A DNA stretch of 64,000 nucleotides. Origin: Streptomyces sp. NBC_01262. GTDB taxonomy: Bacteria; Actinomycetota; Actinomycetes; Streptomycetales; Streptomycetaceae. The position numbers were made by a program, and so were the translations under genes. The stretch's first letter is position 1, and each line of letters starts with the position of its first letter. Positions 8,826-17,259 of this stretch are shown here, piece after piece. The notes beneath the pieces are model-generated. The model made no database searches and was not told the origin of the DNA. It was given only the letters and a program-made list of their open reading frames with translations. The stretch is taken from contig NZ_CP108462.1 of the NCBI RefSeq assembly GCF_036226365.1, forward strand, positions 5,020,501 through 5,084,500, given 5' to 3'.

Positions 8826-9722
8826 CTACCAGGCGGCGGCGGCCTGGAGGAGATGGTCGTGCGCCCGCGCGACGTTGGGCAGCGCGAGTGTTCCGGCGCG
8901 CACCGACAGGAAGTAGGTGCGCAGGGGTGGCAGGGGCGGGTCGAGGAGGGCCACGACCTGGCCGTCGGCGAGGGCGTCGCAGCACAGGTAGCGCGGCAGG
9001 ACGGCCATGCCGGCCTCGGCGATGACGCATTCGAGCACCGCGCGCAGGTCGGGCACGACGATGGCGGGCACATGCGTGGTGCGGGTGTCGAAGACGGCCG
9101 ACCAGTAGTGGGTCAGCAGCGGCAGCGACTCGTCGTAGGCGATGACCGGTACGTCGTCGAGGACGGAGGGCCCGTGGGTGGGCACGGCCTGTGGGCCGCC
9201 GATGCGCTCCCGCCAGGCGGGGGAGGCGACCAGCACCTGCTCCTCGTCCCACAGCGGGGTGGCGGTCAGCAGCCGGTCGCGGGGCCGTACGGTGCCGATG
9301 GCGAGGTCGTGGTGGCCGGCGGCGAGTCCGTTGAGGCCCTCGTCGTCGCGGGTGATGCTGATGCGCAGGTCCAGTCCGTCGGCGGCGAGCGGCGCGAGGG
9401 CGGGCAGCGCGCGCAGGGCGGTGAAGGTGGGGGGACCGGCGAGGTGCAGGGTGCGGCTGGCCGATTCGACGTCGAGTTCGTGCTCGGCGATGTGCAGGAG
9501 GGCGTCGAGGTGCGGGGCCACCTTGTGGGCGAGTTCGTCGCCGATGGTCGTCGGCGCGACCCCGCGCGGCAGGCGCAGGAAGAGCGGGCGGCCGACCTGG
9601 CGTTCCAGGGTCCTTATCTGGCCGGTGACGGCGGGCTGGGACAGGCCGAGGAGCTGGGCGGCCCGGGTGAAGGAGCCGGCTCGGTGCACGGTGACGAAGG
9701 TGCGCAGCAGAGCCAGATCCAT
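8826..9722 (-). CDS. LysR family transcriptional regulator
   Basis: A 298-residue regulator: an N-terminal winged HTH (MDLALLRTFVTVHRAGSF, then AAQLLGLSQPAVTGQI) joined to a periplasmic-binding-protein-like effector domain that ends LPNVARAHDHLLQAAAAW. ATG 9722 is preferred over an upstream in-frame ATG at 9821 because AAGGAG lies just before it and because LysR proteins begin at MDL. A palindrome at 9775-9790 in its leader is a candidate autoregulatory site. The next genes on this strand are a Cys/Met-metabolism enzyme upstream and the Nudix gene downstream; its target is unknown. Confidence 0.93.
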   Translation of the reverse strand: MDLALLRTFVTVHRAGSFTRAAQLLGLSQPAVTGQIRTLERQVGRPLFLRLPRGVAPTTIGDELAHKVAPHLDALLHIAEHELDVESASRTLHLAGPPTFTALRALPALAPLAADGLDLRISITRDDEGLNGLAAGHHDLAIGTVRPRDRLLTATPLWDEEQVLVASPAWRERIGGPQAVPTHGPSVLDDVPVIAYDESLPLLTHYWSAVFDTRTTHVPAIVVPDLRAVLECVIAEAGMAVLPRYLCCDALADGQVVALLDPPLPPLRTYFLSVRAGTLALPNVARAHDHLLQAAAAW

Positions 9723-9774
9723 GGAGCCGCTCCTTCTTGTCGCGTCCCTGTCGTGTCCGGAGGTATCAATATAT

Positions 9775-9790
9775 CGATGAGTCTTCATCG
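9775..9790. promoter_or_regulatory. Palindrome upstream of the LysR gene, possible operator
   Basis: CGATGA-GTCT-TCATCG is a perfect 6-bp inverted repeat in an AT-richer patch (TATCAATATATCGATG) about 55 bp before the LysR start. LysR-type regulators commonly bind such dyads upstream of their own genes. No target gene diverges from here, so autoregulation is the simplest reading. Confidence 0.4.
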
Positions 9791-9864
9791 GTTGTGTGAT
9801 TGGACACTGACGCAGAGTCAACTAGCCTTGTTCGAGCGGATCTCGGAATCCGCCCCGGTGACCA

Positions 9865-9903
9865 GGGTGGTCCGAGCCACGAGGGGGGAGGCTCGGGCCA
9901 CCC
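9865..9903 (-). terminator. Hairpin downstream of the Cys/Met-metabolism enzyme gene
   Basis: Arms gggtggtccgagcc and ggctcgggccaccc form a 14-bp stem with one G-U wobble and an 11-base loop, 26 bp beyond the stop codon of the minus-strand gene. It lacks a U-tract, as many Streptomyces terminators do. Confidence 0.6.
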
Positions 9904-9928
9904 CTTCCGCGTTGACCTGCGGAATCGG

Positions 9929-11068
9929 CTATTTCGCCGCGGCCGTGTCCAGCGCGTGCGTCACGTCCCGCACGATGTCGGCGGCGTCCTCCACGCCCAC
10001 CGAGAAGCGGATGAAGCCCTCGGGGACCGCGTCGCCGCCCCAGCGGGCGCGGCGCTCGGCGGTGCTCGTCACGCTTCCGAAGCTGGTCGCCTCGGTGGTG
10101 AGCAGCAGCGCGCCGAGGAACCGGTCGGCGTACTCCTTGTCGGGGAGGGTGAAGGACACCACGCTGCCGTAGCGGCTCATCTGCGCCGCCGCCACCGTGT
10201 GCGCGGGGTCGTCCAGCAGGCCGGGGTGGCGCAGGCCGGTCACCTCGGGGCGGTCGCGCAGCGCCGTGGCCAGTGCGAGGGCGTTGACCGCCTGGCGGTC
10301 CACGCGCAGCGCGAGGGTGGCCAGCGAGCGGTGCGCGAGCCAGGCCTCCATCGGTCCGGGGATCGCGCCGACCGTCTTGCGCCACAGGCGCACCGACGCG
10401 GCGAGTTCGGGGCGCCGGGTGGTCACATAGCCCAGCAGCAGGTCGCCGTGGCCGGACAGGGCCTTGGTGCCGCTGGCGAGGGAGAAGTCGGCGCCCAGTT
10501 CCAGGGGCCGCTGGCCGAGCGGGGTGGCCAGTGTGTTGTCGACGGCGACCAGCGCGCCCGCGTCGTGCGCGGCCTGCGCGAGGCGGCGGATGTCGCACAC
10601 GTCGAGGCCGGGGTTGGACGGTGTCTCGATCCACAGCAGCTTGGCCCCGTCGAGCACCTCCAGCTGCGCGTCGCCGGCGGTGGGCGCGAGCCGTACGGTC
10701 ACGCCGTAGGACTCCAGGCGCGAGCGCAGGGTGCGGGTCGCCTGGTAGCAGTCCGCCGGCAGCACCACGGTGTCGCCCGCGCCGACCTGCGACAGCAGTA
10801 CGGAGGACACCGCCGCCATGCCGGAGGAGAAGACCACCGTCTCGGCGGGTGCGTCCGGGGACTCCAGCTCGGACAGCGCCTGCTCCAGCAGCGTCCAGGT
10901 CGGGTTCTCGTCGCGCCCGTACGTGTACGGGCCGTTGGGCTCGCCCGGCAGGTGGTAGTGGGCCGCGAACACCGGCCCGGGCAGCGCGGGCTCGTACGGT
11001 GCCGCCGGAGGCCGCCCGGCGTGCACGCTGCGCGTGCTGTCGCCGGGCGAGCTGTCGTACTCGGTCAT
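9929..11068 (-). CDS. Cystathionine gamma-lyase-type PLP enzyme
   Basis: A 379-residue enzyme of the Cys/Met metabolism fold-type I family, expected to cleave cystathionine to cysteine, or to run a related gamma-elimination or gamma-replacement. Visible landmarks are YTYGRDENPTWTLLE (cofactor and subunit contacts), SSGMAA (PLP phosphate), LLWIETPSNPG, VDNTLATPLGQRP, and the Schiff-base Lys202 in SGTKALSGHGDLLLG. The C-terminus has RFSVGVEDAADIVRD. ATG 11068 is used because GGAGG sits five bases upstream. Gamma-synthase and gamma-lyase cannot be told apart by eye. It is followed by a hairpin and is probably monocistronic. Confidence 0.88.
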   Translation of the reverse strand: MTEYDSSPGDSTRSVHAGRPPAAPYEPALPGPVFAAHYHLPGEPNGPYTYGRDENPTWTLLEQALSELESPDAPAETVVFSSGMAAVSSVLLSQVGAGDTVVLPADCYQATRTLRSRLESYGVTVRLAPTAGDAQLEVLDGAKLLWIETPSNPGLDVCDIRRLAQAAHDAGALVAVDNTLATPLGQRPLELGADFSLASGTKALSGHGDLLLGYVTTRRPELAASVRLWRKTVGAIPGPMEAWLAHRSLATLALRVDRQAVNALALATALRDRPEVTGLRHPGLLDDPAHTVAAAQMSRYGSVVSFTLPDKEYADRFLGALLLTTEATSFGSVTSTAERRARWGGDAVPEGFIRFSVGVEDAADIVRDVTHALDTAAAK

Positions 11069-11126
11069 GGCTGCCTCCATGGGGTCGGACGGGGGCTGTC
11101 GGGCTCCATGATGCAGCTCACAGCGC

Positions 11127-11504
11127 TCAGTCCTCGTCCGGCAGCACCATGTTCAGAGCCCAGGAGACGATGCTGATGATCAGACCGCCGAGCAGGGCGG
11201 CCCAGAAGCCCTCCACGTGGAAGTCCAGGCTGAGCTTGCCGGACAGCCAGGAGGTGAGCAGCAGCATCAGGGCGTTCACGACCAGGGTGATCAGCCCGAG
11301 GGTGAGAATGAACAGCGGGAAGGCCAGCAGCTTCACGATCGGCTTGACGAGCCAGTTCACGACGCCGAAGACCAGGGCGACGAGGACGAGGGTGAGAGCC
11401 TTGTGGCCGGTGCTGTCACCGGTGAGTGTGATGTTCTGTATCAGCCAGATGGCCACGCCGAGGGCTGCGGCGTTCGCGAGCGTCTTGACGACGAAGTTCT
11501 TCAT
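11127..11504 (-). CDS. Phage holin family membrane protein (four-TM, superfamily IV)
   Basis: A 125-residue protein with four hydrophobic segments: near residues 5-23, 37-58, 62-86 and 97-118. The motif FGVVNWLVKPIVKLLAFPLFILTLGL is characteristic of the actinobacterial four-TM family annotated as superfamily IV holin. In chromosomal settings these are not lysis proteins and their function is unknown. It diverges from the cupin gene 38 bp away, so they share a promoter region. No phage genes surround it. Confidence 0.85.
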   Translation of the reverse strand: MKNFVVKTLANAAALGVAIWLIQNITLTGDSTGHKALTLVLVALVFGVVNWLVKPIVKLLAFPLFILTLGLITLVVNALMLLLTSWLSGKLSLDFHVEGFWAALLGGLIISIVSWALNMVLPDED

Positions 11505-11542
11505 GGCTGAGATCGTCCCAGACGTGATCGCACAGGCAAGGG

Positions 11543-11872
11543 ATGGGGCCGAAGTTGAAGGTGTTCCGACTGGACGACCTGGAGGCGGAGCGTGCCGCCA
11601 ACCAGGGGGCGTACTTGAGTTTCCTGCGTCAGCGCAATATGTCCGCGGGGTTGTACGCCCTGCGCGCGGGCGAGCTGGATCCGCAGAAGCCGCATGCGCA
11701 GGACGAGATCTACCTCGTGGTGAGCGGCCGGGCCGCGATCACCGTGGGGGAGGAGACGACGTATGTCGCCAACGGCAGCGTGGTCTATGTCCCGGCCGGG
11801 GTCCCGCACCGCTTCCACCACATCACCGAGGACCTGAAGGTTCTGGTGGTCTTCTCGCCGCCTGAGGGATGA
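11543..11872 (+). CDS. Cupin domain protein
   Basis: A 109-residue single-domain beta-barrel. Cupin motif 1 is degenerate, KPHAQDEIYLVVSGRA, with one His and an acidic residue. Motif 2 is PAGVPHRFHHI. A metal-binding role is plausible but the reaction is unknown; such small cupins can be sensors, isomerases or dioxygenase-like proteins. The N-terminal segment LDDLEAERAANQGAYLSFL forms a helix before the barrel. ATG 11543 begins MGPKLKVFRL after a short CAAGG. Confidence 0.85.
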   Translation: MGPKLKVFRLDDLEAERAANQGAYLSFLRQRNMSAGLYALRAGELDPQKPHAQDEIYLVVSGRAAITVGEETTYVANGSVVYVPAGVPHRFHHITEDLKVLVVFSPPEG

Positions 11873-12005
11873 CCCTGGTCCGGCGGGCGCCCGGTCCCGG
11901 CGGGCCCCTAGGGGGTCGGTCAGGGACGGATGGGGTCCCGAGGGCCCCACTCGGGGGTCCGGCGGGCCTAGCCTGGGGGCAGCTTCGAAAACTACGGAGG
12001 AAACG

Positions 12006-12209
12006 GTGAAGGAACTATTCGGTGGCCTGCCCTGGTGGGTCAAGTGGGTCGCGGTCCCGGTGATCGCGATCGTCGTCTTCGGCAGCCTCCTGGGCGCGCT
12101 GTTCGCTTTTGTCTTCAAGCTGGTGATCTTCGTCGCGCTCGTCGGCGGCCTGGTCTTCGTGGTGAAGAAGTTCACCTCGTCCTCATCGGACTCCCGCGAC
12201 TCGTGGTGA
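12006..12209 (+). CDS. DUF5326 family small membrane protein
   Basis: A 67-residue protein starting at GTG 12006, seven bases after GGAGG. LPWWVKWVAVPVIAIVVFG precedes a hydrophobic core that spans the membrane once or twice (residues 12-54). The tail is VVKKFTSSSSDSRDSW. This pattern is common across streptomycetes as DUF5326, with no known role. It points toward the flotillin gene, with a palindromic terminator containing parS between them. Confidence 0.82.
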   Translation: MKELFGGLPWWVKWVAVPVIAIVVFGSLLGALFAFVFKLVIFVALVGGLVFVVKKFTSSSSDSRDSW

Positions 12210-12245
12210 TGCGTCGGACCCCCGCGTACGAGCCGTCACGCCACA

Positions 12246-12277
12246 GGCGGGGCTGTTTCACGTGAAACAGCCCCGCC
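12246..12277. terminator. Perfect 32-bp palindrome between convergent genes, parS at its centre
   Basis: A perfect 16-bp inverted repeat with no loop. Its outer part is GC-rich (ggcggggc with its complement), as in a bidirectional terminator. It lies between the DUF5326 gene and the flotillin gene, which converge. The centre is an exact parS sequence. Confidence 0.7.
12255..12268. promoter_or_regulatory. parS site (ParB-binding), first copy
   Basis: GTTTCACGTGAAAC matches the Streptomyces parS consensus exactly. ParB loads here and spreads to organise the origin region for segregation during sporulation. In Streptomyces such sites concentrate near oriC, which supports an origin-proximal location for the window. 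Confidence 0.92.
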
Positions 12278-12299
12278 CGGCGCTCGTTCTCGCCAGTCG

Positions 12300-13760
12300 C
12301 TAGTCCTTCAGCGGGACCCGCTCGGGCCGGGTGCCGTTGACCGGGGGCTGGGCGCCCTCCTTCTCGCCCATTGCCGCGAGCAGCTGACGGGCCAGGCCGA
12401 GGCCTGTGCCGCCCATGGTCAGCGCCTTGGCGAACATCTCGGACATCCCGTCGGCGCCGTTGAGCAGCACCATGTGGTCGACGTTGCCGAAGGCCTCGGC
12501 CCCGGCGCGGACGATCTCCGGCCAGTTCTCGGCGAGCTGCTGGGCGACGACCGCCTCCTGGTTCTCGGCGAGTGCGGCGGCCCGCGCCTTGATCGACTCG
12601 GCCTCGGCGAGGCCCTTGGCCTTGGCCGACTCGGCCTCCGCCAGACCCCGCGCCTGGATGGCCGCGGCTTCGGCCTCACCGGTGGCACGGGTGGCGGCAG
12701 CGGTCGCCAGACCGCTCACCTTGGTCATCTCGGCCTGGGCGGCGGCAGCGACCTTCACGCGGTTCGCCTCCGCGGTGGCCGCCAGTTCGGTCTCCCTGGC
12801 CTTCGCCTCGGCTGCCGAGATCCGCGCGTCACGGTCGCCCTGGGCCCGGGTCCGGGTCTCGTACGCGGCCGCGTCCGCGGGCTTGCGTACGTCCACCTGG
12901 AGCTGCTGCTCGCGCCGCTGCGCCTCCAACTCGGCGACCCGGGTCTCCTGGATCACCACCTCCTGCCGGGCCGCCGCTTCCGCGAGCGGACCGGCCTGCT
13001 GAGCCTTGGCGGCGGCCTTGTCGCGCTCGGCCTGGTAGCCGGCCTGCTGGATCTCGCTGTCGCGGGTGGCCTCCGACATCCGCGCGGCGGCCTTCTGCTC
13101 GGCCTCGGTGGCCAGCCGGTCGGCCTCGGCCTGCGCGATGCGCGCGTCGCGGTGGACGGCGGCGGCGTGCGGGGCGGCCAGATTGCGGATGTAGCCGGTC
13201 GGGTCCTCGATCTCGTGGATCTGCAGCGAGTCGATGATCAGGCCGAGCTTCTCCATCTCCGAGCCGGAAGCGGCCCGGGTCTGCGCGGTGAGCTTCTCGC
13301 GGTCGCGGATCATCTCCTCGACCGTCAGCCCGCCCACGATGGACCGCAGATGACCGGAGAACACGTTGTGCACCCGGGCCCCCATGAACTTCTGCTGGTC
13401 CAGGAAACGGCGGGCCGCGTTCGCGATCGACACGAAGTCGTCGCCCACCTTGAAGATCACCACACCCCGCACCTTCAGCGGGATCCCCTGCTTGGTCACG
13501 CAGTCCACGGACAGCTCGGCCTCGTTGAGGTCCAGCGACAGCTTGCGCACCGCCTGCACGCCCGGAACGACCAGCGTCCCGCGGCCGGTGACGATACGGA
13601 AGCCCATCCCCTCCTCAAGCCCCTCCGTGCGGTGCTTGGAGCCGGAGATGACCAGAGCCTCGTTCGGTTCGGCGACCCGCCACATGAGCTTGAAGATCCC
13701 GATCGAGATGATGATTGCGGCGAGAACCACTCCCGCCACGGCGCCGATGAACATCGGCAT
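12300..13760 (-). CDS. Flotillin/SPFH domain protein
   Basis: A 486-residue membrane-scaffold protein. One N-terminal hydrophobic helix (residues 3-28) anchors it. The SPFH/band-7 domain follows (about 30-190; NEALVISGSKH, RKLSLDLNEAELSVDCVTKQG). A long Ala/Glu/Arg-rich coiled coil covers about 195-420, with repeated AEA and AESIKARA segments, and the C-terminus is VDHMVLLNGADGMSEMFAKAL. Flotillins organise membrane microdomains and help recruit other membrane proteins. AAGGGGG precedes the ATG. The small gene at 13894-14094 lies just upstream on the same strand and resembles the soluble partner of flotillin operons. Confidence 0.93.
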   Translation of the reverse strand: MPMFIGAVAGVVLAAIIISIGIFKLMWRVAEPNEALVISGSKHRTEGLEEGMGFRIVTGRGTLVVPGVQAVRKLSLDLNEAELSVDCVTKQGIPLKVRGVVIFKVGDDFVSIANAARRFLDQQKFMGARVHNVFSGHLRSIVGGLTVEEMIRDREKLTAQTRAASGSEMEKLGLIIDSLQIHEIEDPTGYIRNLAAPHAAAVHRDARIAQAEADRLATEAEQKAAARMSEATRDSEIQQAGYQAERDKAAAKAQQAGPLAEAAARQEVVIQETRVAELEAQRREQQLQVDVRKPADAAAYETRTRAQGDRDARISAAEAKARETELAATAEANRVKVAAAAQAEMTKVSGLATAAATRATGEAEAAAIQARGLAEAESAKAKGLAEAESIKARAAALAENQEAVVAQQLAENWPEIVRAGAEAFGNVDHMVLLNGADGMSEMFAKALTMGGTGLGLARQLLAAMGEKEGAQPPVNGTRPERVPLKD

Positions 13761-13893
13761 ACGCCCCCTTACGATGGCCCCGGATTGGGGCCGCGTACGG
13801 GAGTGTGCGCTTGCGTGAGCCGCACTGGAAGACGCTTACGGATCCTTGTCGAAATCTTGACGCACAGCCAGAACCACGCAGGTCAGGGCGGGT

Positions 13894-14094
13894 TCAGCCG
13901 TAGGCGGGAGCCACGTACACCGTGCGTGGCGCCTGGTATTCGACGACCACGATCAGCGTGCCCGGCTCCATCCGCTCCCCCGGCGTGACCGGATACGCCA
14001 GAAAGGCCTCCGCGCCGCCCCGCACCTTGACGATCACCTCGCCGACCAGGCCCGGTCCGACCGTCCCCGTCACCCTGCCCTGGAGCCCGATCAC
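13894..14094 (-). CDS. Small NfeD-like/OB-fold protein upstream of flotillin
   Basis: A 66-residue protein: MIGLQGRVTGTVGPGLVGEV, then PVTPGERMEPGTLIVVVEYQAPRTVYVAPAYG. The short beta-rich pattern resembles the C-terminal OB-like domain of NfeD proteins, which commonly accompany flotillins. It lacks the membrane part of a full NfeD. Start GTG 14094 has GAGGGGGG about six bases upstream. It follows the YibE/F gene by 12 bp and precedes flotillin by 133 bp, so the three may form one transcript. The family assignment is an inference from neighbourhood and pattern. Confidence 0.65.
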   Translation of the reverse strand: MIGLQGRVTGTVGPGLVGEVIVKVRGGAEAFLAYPVTPGERMEPGTLIVVVEYQAPRTVYVAPAYG

Positions 14095-14106
14095 GGGGAT
14101 CCCCCC

Positions 14107-15363
14107 TCACTTCGCGCGGCGCCGACGGCCCCCGCTGCTGACGCCATTGTTGTTGCCGCGGTCCGCCGACACCACGAGCGCGGCCAGCACCGTCGTCAGC
14201 GGCACCGAGGCCACCAGGCCGATGCTGCCGACCAGGGTCCGTACGATCTCCTCCGCGACCAGCTCGCTGCCCGCGACGCCCAGCACACTACGGCTCGCGA
14301 TCGAGAAGAGCAGCAGCAGCGGCAGCGCGGCGCCCGCGTACGCCAGGACCAGGGTGTTGACCACCGAGGCGATGTGGTCCCGGCCGATCCGCATCGCGGC
14401 GCCGTACAGCTTGCGCCAGCCGGCCGCGGGATCGGCCTCCTTGAGCTCCCACACGGCCGAGGTCTGGGTCACCGTCACATCGTCGAGCACACCGAGCGAG
14501 CCGATGATGACGCCCGCCAGCAGCAGACCCCGGATCTCGATGTTGGGGTAGAGGGCGTGGATGGTGCCGGTCTCGTCCGAGGTGTTGCCGGTCAGATGGC
14601 TCCAGGCGATGAAGACCGAGCCGAGGACACCGATCAGGAAGAGCGAGCAGAGGGTGCCGATCACCGCCACCGAGGTACGGGCGTTGAGGCCGTGGCACAT
14701 GTAGAGCGCGATCAGCATGATGGCGCTGCTGCCGACGATGGCCACCAGCAGCGGAGGGTCGCCGCGCAGGATCGCCGGGAGGATGAACAGCGACAGGATC
14801 CCGAAGCTGATGACCAGCGCGATCAGCGCAAGCAGCCCGCGCATCCGGCCGATGGCGATCACCGCGAGCGCGAAGAGCCCGGCGAGCAGATACATCGGGA
14901 AGGCCCGGTCGACGTCGGTCACCGAGTACTGCAGGTCCTTGGGGGCCTTGGGGGCGTACGCGAGGACGACCTTCTGGTTCAGCGAGTACTGCCGCGACTG
15001 CGTCGGCTGGACGATCTCGGTGAAGGTGCGGCCCTTGTCCTTGCCCGAGGTGACCTCGATGGTCGCCCGCTTGCAGACGGAGGTGTCGCCGCTCGCGCCG
15101 CTGCCCGCGTTGGCCTCCGAGCACTTCAGGCTCACGAGCTTGACGACCTGCCCGGACTGGGTCTGCTGGTCGAAGCCGACCCCCGTGCGTTCATGCGCCG
15201 GCACCCCGCCCGGCCACAGCACGATCAGCCCGGCGACGACCGCGGCGGCGAAGGGCACCAGCACCGCGGCGATGACCTTGCGTAGGTGCCGGGAGACCGG
15301 ATGCACCGGCCCATGCGCATGGGCGTGCGAATGCGAGTGCGAGTGATCGGTGCCAGTGTCCAC
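14107..15363 (-). CDS. YibE/F-like multi-pass membrane protein with His-rich N-terminus
   Basis: A 418-residue integral membrane protein. The first 20 residues are a His/Ser/Ala run (DHSHSHSHAHAHGPVHP) that could bind metal in the cytoplasm. A membrane helix (about 29-50) and an extracytoplasmic beta domain with two cysteines (KCSEAN, SVCKRATIEV) follow. Then come seven or so helices with YibE/F landmarks (YLLAGLFALAVIAIGRMRGL, LDDVTVTQTSAVWEL). The frame is open to 15573, but that part would run through the thiC riboswitch on the other strand, so GTG 15363 is preferred. Function is unproven; a transporter role is assumed for the family. Confidence 0.85.
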   Translation of the reverse strand: MDTGTDHSHSHSHAHAHGPVHPVSRHLRKVIAAVLVPFAAAVVAGLIVLWPGGVPAHERTGVGFDQQTQSGQVVKLVSLKCSEANAGSGASGDTSVCKRATIEVTSGKDKGRTFTEIVQPTQSRQYSLNQKVVLAYAPKAPKDLQYSVTDVDRAFPMYLLAGLFALAVIAIGRMRGLLALIALVISFGILSLFILPAILRGDPPLLVAIVGSSAIMLIALYMCHGLNARTSVAVIGTLCSLFLIGVLGSVFIAWSHLTGNTSDETGTIHALYPNIEIRGLLLAGVIIGSLGVLDDVTVTQTSAVWELKEADPAAGWRKLYGAAMRIGRDHIASVVNTLVLAYAGAALPLLLLFSIASRSVLGVAGSELVAEEIVRTLVGSIGLVASVPLTTVLAALVVSADRGNNNGVSSGGRRRRAK

Positions 15364-15432
15364 AGGCCGATCATCGCAACACCCACTGGTGTGCGTCCGG
15401 CCGGACCCGCTAGCGTGATGACACCTTTGCAA

Positions 15433-15523
15433 ACGCGGGAGCTCGGAGCACCGGGCTGAGAGGGCGCTGACGACAGCTGCGCCGACCGCTGAACCTGTTA
15501 CCGGGTAATGCCGGCGTAGGGAG
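15433..15523 (+). ncRNA. TPP riboswitch (THI element) controlling thiC
   Basis: The leader has the conserved THI blocks in order: GGAGCTCGGAGCACCGGGCTGAGAGGG at the 5' side (positions 15438-15464) with the CTGAGA signature, then CGACCGCTGAACCTGTTACC and GGGTAATGCCGGCGTAGGGA at the 3' side. The final GGGAG lies where the ribosome site of thiC should be, so thiamine pyrophosphate binding would occlude translation initiation. The ATG follows at 15532. Confidence 0.95.
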
Positions 15524-15531
15524 TAGGTCTC

Positions 15532-17256
15532 ATGACCATGCAGGATGCACGCACGCGCGAAATCGGCTGGCACAAGGGGTACGTGACCGGGTCACGCCCG
15601 GACATCGCGGTCCCCGTGCGACAGGTGCACCTCACCAACGGCCGCGATGTGACGCTGTACGACACCTCCGGCCCGTACACCGACCCCGGCGTCACCACCG
15701 ACGTCCGCCGGGGTCTGCCGCCGCTCCGCGAGAACTGGATCACCGCCCGCGGCGACACCGAGGAGTACCCGGGCCGCCCCGTGCGCCCCGAGGACGACGG
15801 CCTCAGGCACACCTCGCCCCGGGGCGGCCTGCGCAACCTCGACGCGGTCTTCCCCGGCCGCCCCCGGCTCCCCCGGCGCGGCCGGGGCGGACAGGCCGTC
15901 ACCCAGCTCGCGTACGCCCGACGCGGCGAGATCACCCCGGAGATGGAGTACGTCGCGATCCGCGAGAACGTCGCTGTGGAGGTCGTACGCGAGGAGATCG
16001 CGGCCGGCCGGGCCGTCCTCCCGGCCAACGTCAACCACCCCGAGATCGAGCCGATGATCATCGGCAAGCGGTTCCTGGTGAAGGTCAACGCCAACATCGG
16101 CAACTCCGCCGTCACCTCCTCCATCGAGGAGGAGGTCGACAAGATGACCTGGGCCACCCGCTGGGGCGCCGACACCGTCATGGACCTCTCCACCGGCCGC
16201 AACATCCACACCACCCGCGAATGGGTGCTGCGCAACTCCCCCGTCCCCATCGGCACCGTCCCCCTCTACCAGGCGCTGGAGAAGGTCGAGGGCAAGGCCG
16301 AGGAGCTCACCTGGGACATCTACAAGGACACCGTCATCGAGCAGGCCGAACAGGGCGTCGACTACATGACCGTCCACGCCGGCGTCCTGCTGCGCTACGT
16401 CCCCCTCACCGCCGCCCGCAAGACCGGCATCGTCTCCCGCGGCGGCTCGATCATGGCGGCCTGGTGCCTCGCCCACCACCGCGAGAGCTTCCTCTACGAG
16501 AACTTCGAGGAGCTCTGCGAGATCCTCGCCGCCTACGACGTCACGTACTCCCTCGGCGACGGCCTGCGCCCCGGCTCGATCGCCGACGCCAACGACGAGG
16601 CCCAGTTCGCGGAGCTGCGCACGCTCGGCGAGCTGAACACCATCGCCAAGCGCCACAATGTCCAGACGATGATCGAGGGCCCGGGCCATGTCCCGATGCA
16701 CAAGATCAAGGAGAACATCGACCTCCAGCAGGAGATCTGCGAGGAGGCGCCCTTCTACACGCTCGGGCCCCTGACCACCGACATCGCCCCCGCGTACGAC
16801 CACATCACCTCCGGCATCGGCGCGGCGATGATCGCCTGGTGGGGCACGGCGATGCTCTGCTACGTCACGCCCAAGGAGCACCTGGGCCTGCCGGACCGCG
16901 ACGACGTCAAGACCGGCGTCATCACCTACAAGATCGCCGCACACGCGGCCGATCTCGCCAAGGGCCACGAGGGCGCGCAGGCCTGGGACGACGCGCTGTC
17001 CGACGCCCGCTTCGAGTTCCGCTGGGAGGACCAGTTCAACCTGGCCCTCGACCCGGACACCGCCCGTGCCTTCCACGACGAGACGCTGCCCGCGGAGCCC
17101 GCCAAGACGGCGCACTTCTGCTCGATGTGCGGGCCGAAGTTCTGCTCGATGAAGATCTCGCAGGACATCCGGCGCGAGTACGAGGACGGCATGCGCATGA
17201 AGTCCGAGGAGTTCGCGGCTTCCGGGAACAGGGTGTACCTGCCGATAGCCGACTGA
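15532..17256 (+). CDS. thiC: Phosphomethylpyrimidine synthase ThiC
   Basis: Radical SAM enzyme that rearranges aminoimidazole ribotide into hydroxymethylpyrimidine phosphate for thiamine synthesis. It has 574 residues, full length. The N-terminal ThiC-associated region (RPDIAVPVRQVHLTNG) leads to the catalytic barrel (NVNHPEIEPMIIGKRF, GADTVMDLSTGRNIH, EGPGHVPMH). The C-terminal 4Fe-4S motif is CSMCGPKFC near residue 530. ATG 15532 has a second in-frame ATG two codons later. Control is by the TPP riboswitch directly upstream. No other thiamine gene adjoins it. Confidence 0.98.
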   Translation: MTMQDARTREIGWHKGYVTGSRPDIAVPVRQVHLTNGRDVTLYDTSGPYTDPGVTTDVRRGLPPLRENWITARGDTEEYPGRPVRPEDDGLRHTSPRGGLRNLDAVFPGRPRLPRRGRGGQAVTQLAYARRGEITPEMEYVAIRENVAVEVVREEIAAGRAVLPANVNHPEIEPMIIGKRFLVKVNANIGNSAVTSSIEEEVDKMTWATRWGADTVMDLSTGRNIHTTREWVLRNSPVPIGTVPLYQALEKVEGKAEELTWDIYKDTVIEQAEQGVDYMTVHAGVLLRYVPLTAARKTGIVSRGGSIMAAWCLAHHRESFLYENFEELCEILAAYDVTYSLGDGLRPGSIADANDEAQFAELRTLGELNTIAKRHNVQTMIEGPGHVPMHKIKENIDLQQEICEEAPFYTLGPLTTDIAPAYDHITSGIGAAMIAWWGTAMLCYVTPKEHLGLPDRDDVKTGVITYKIAAHAADLAKGHEGAQAWDDALSDARFEFRWEDQFNLALDPDTARAFHDETLPAEPAKTAHFCSMCGPKFCSMKISQDIRREYEDGMRMKSEEFAASGNRVYLPIAD

Positions 17257-17259
17257 CGG

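Noticed and set aside
11127..11504. Prophage remnant suggested by the holin-family protein
   Set aside because: No other phage genes nearby, and this four-TM family is common in actinobacterial chromosomes.
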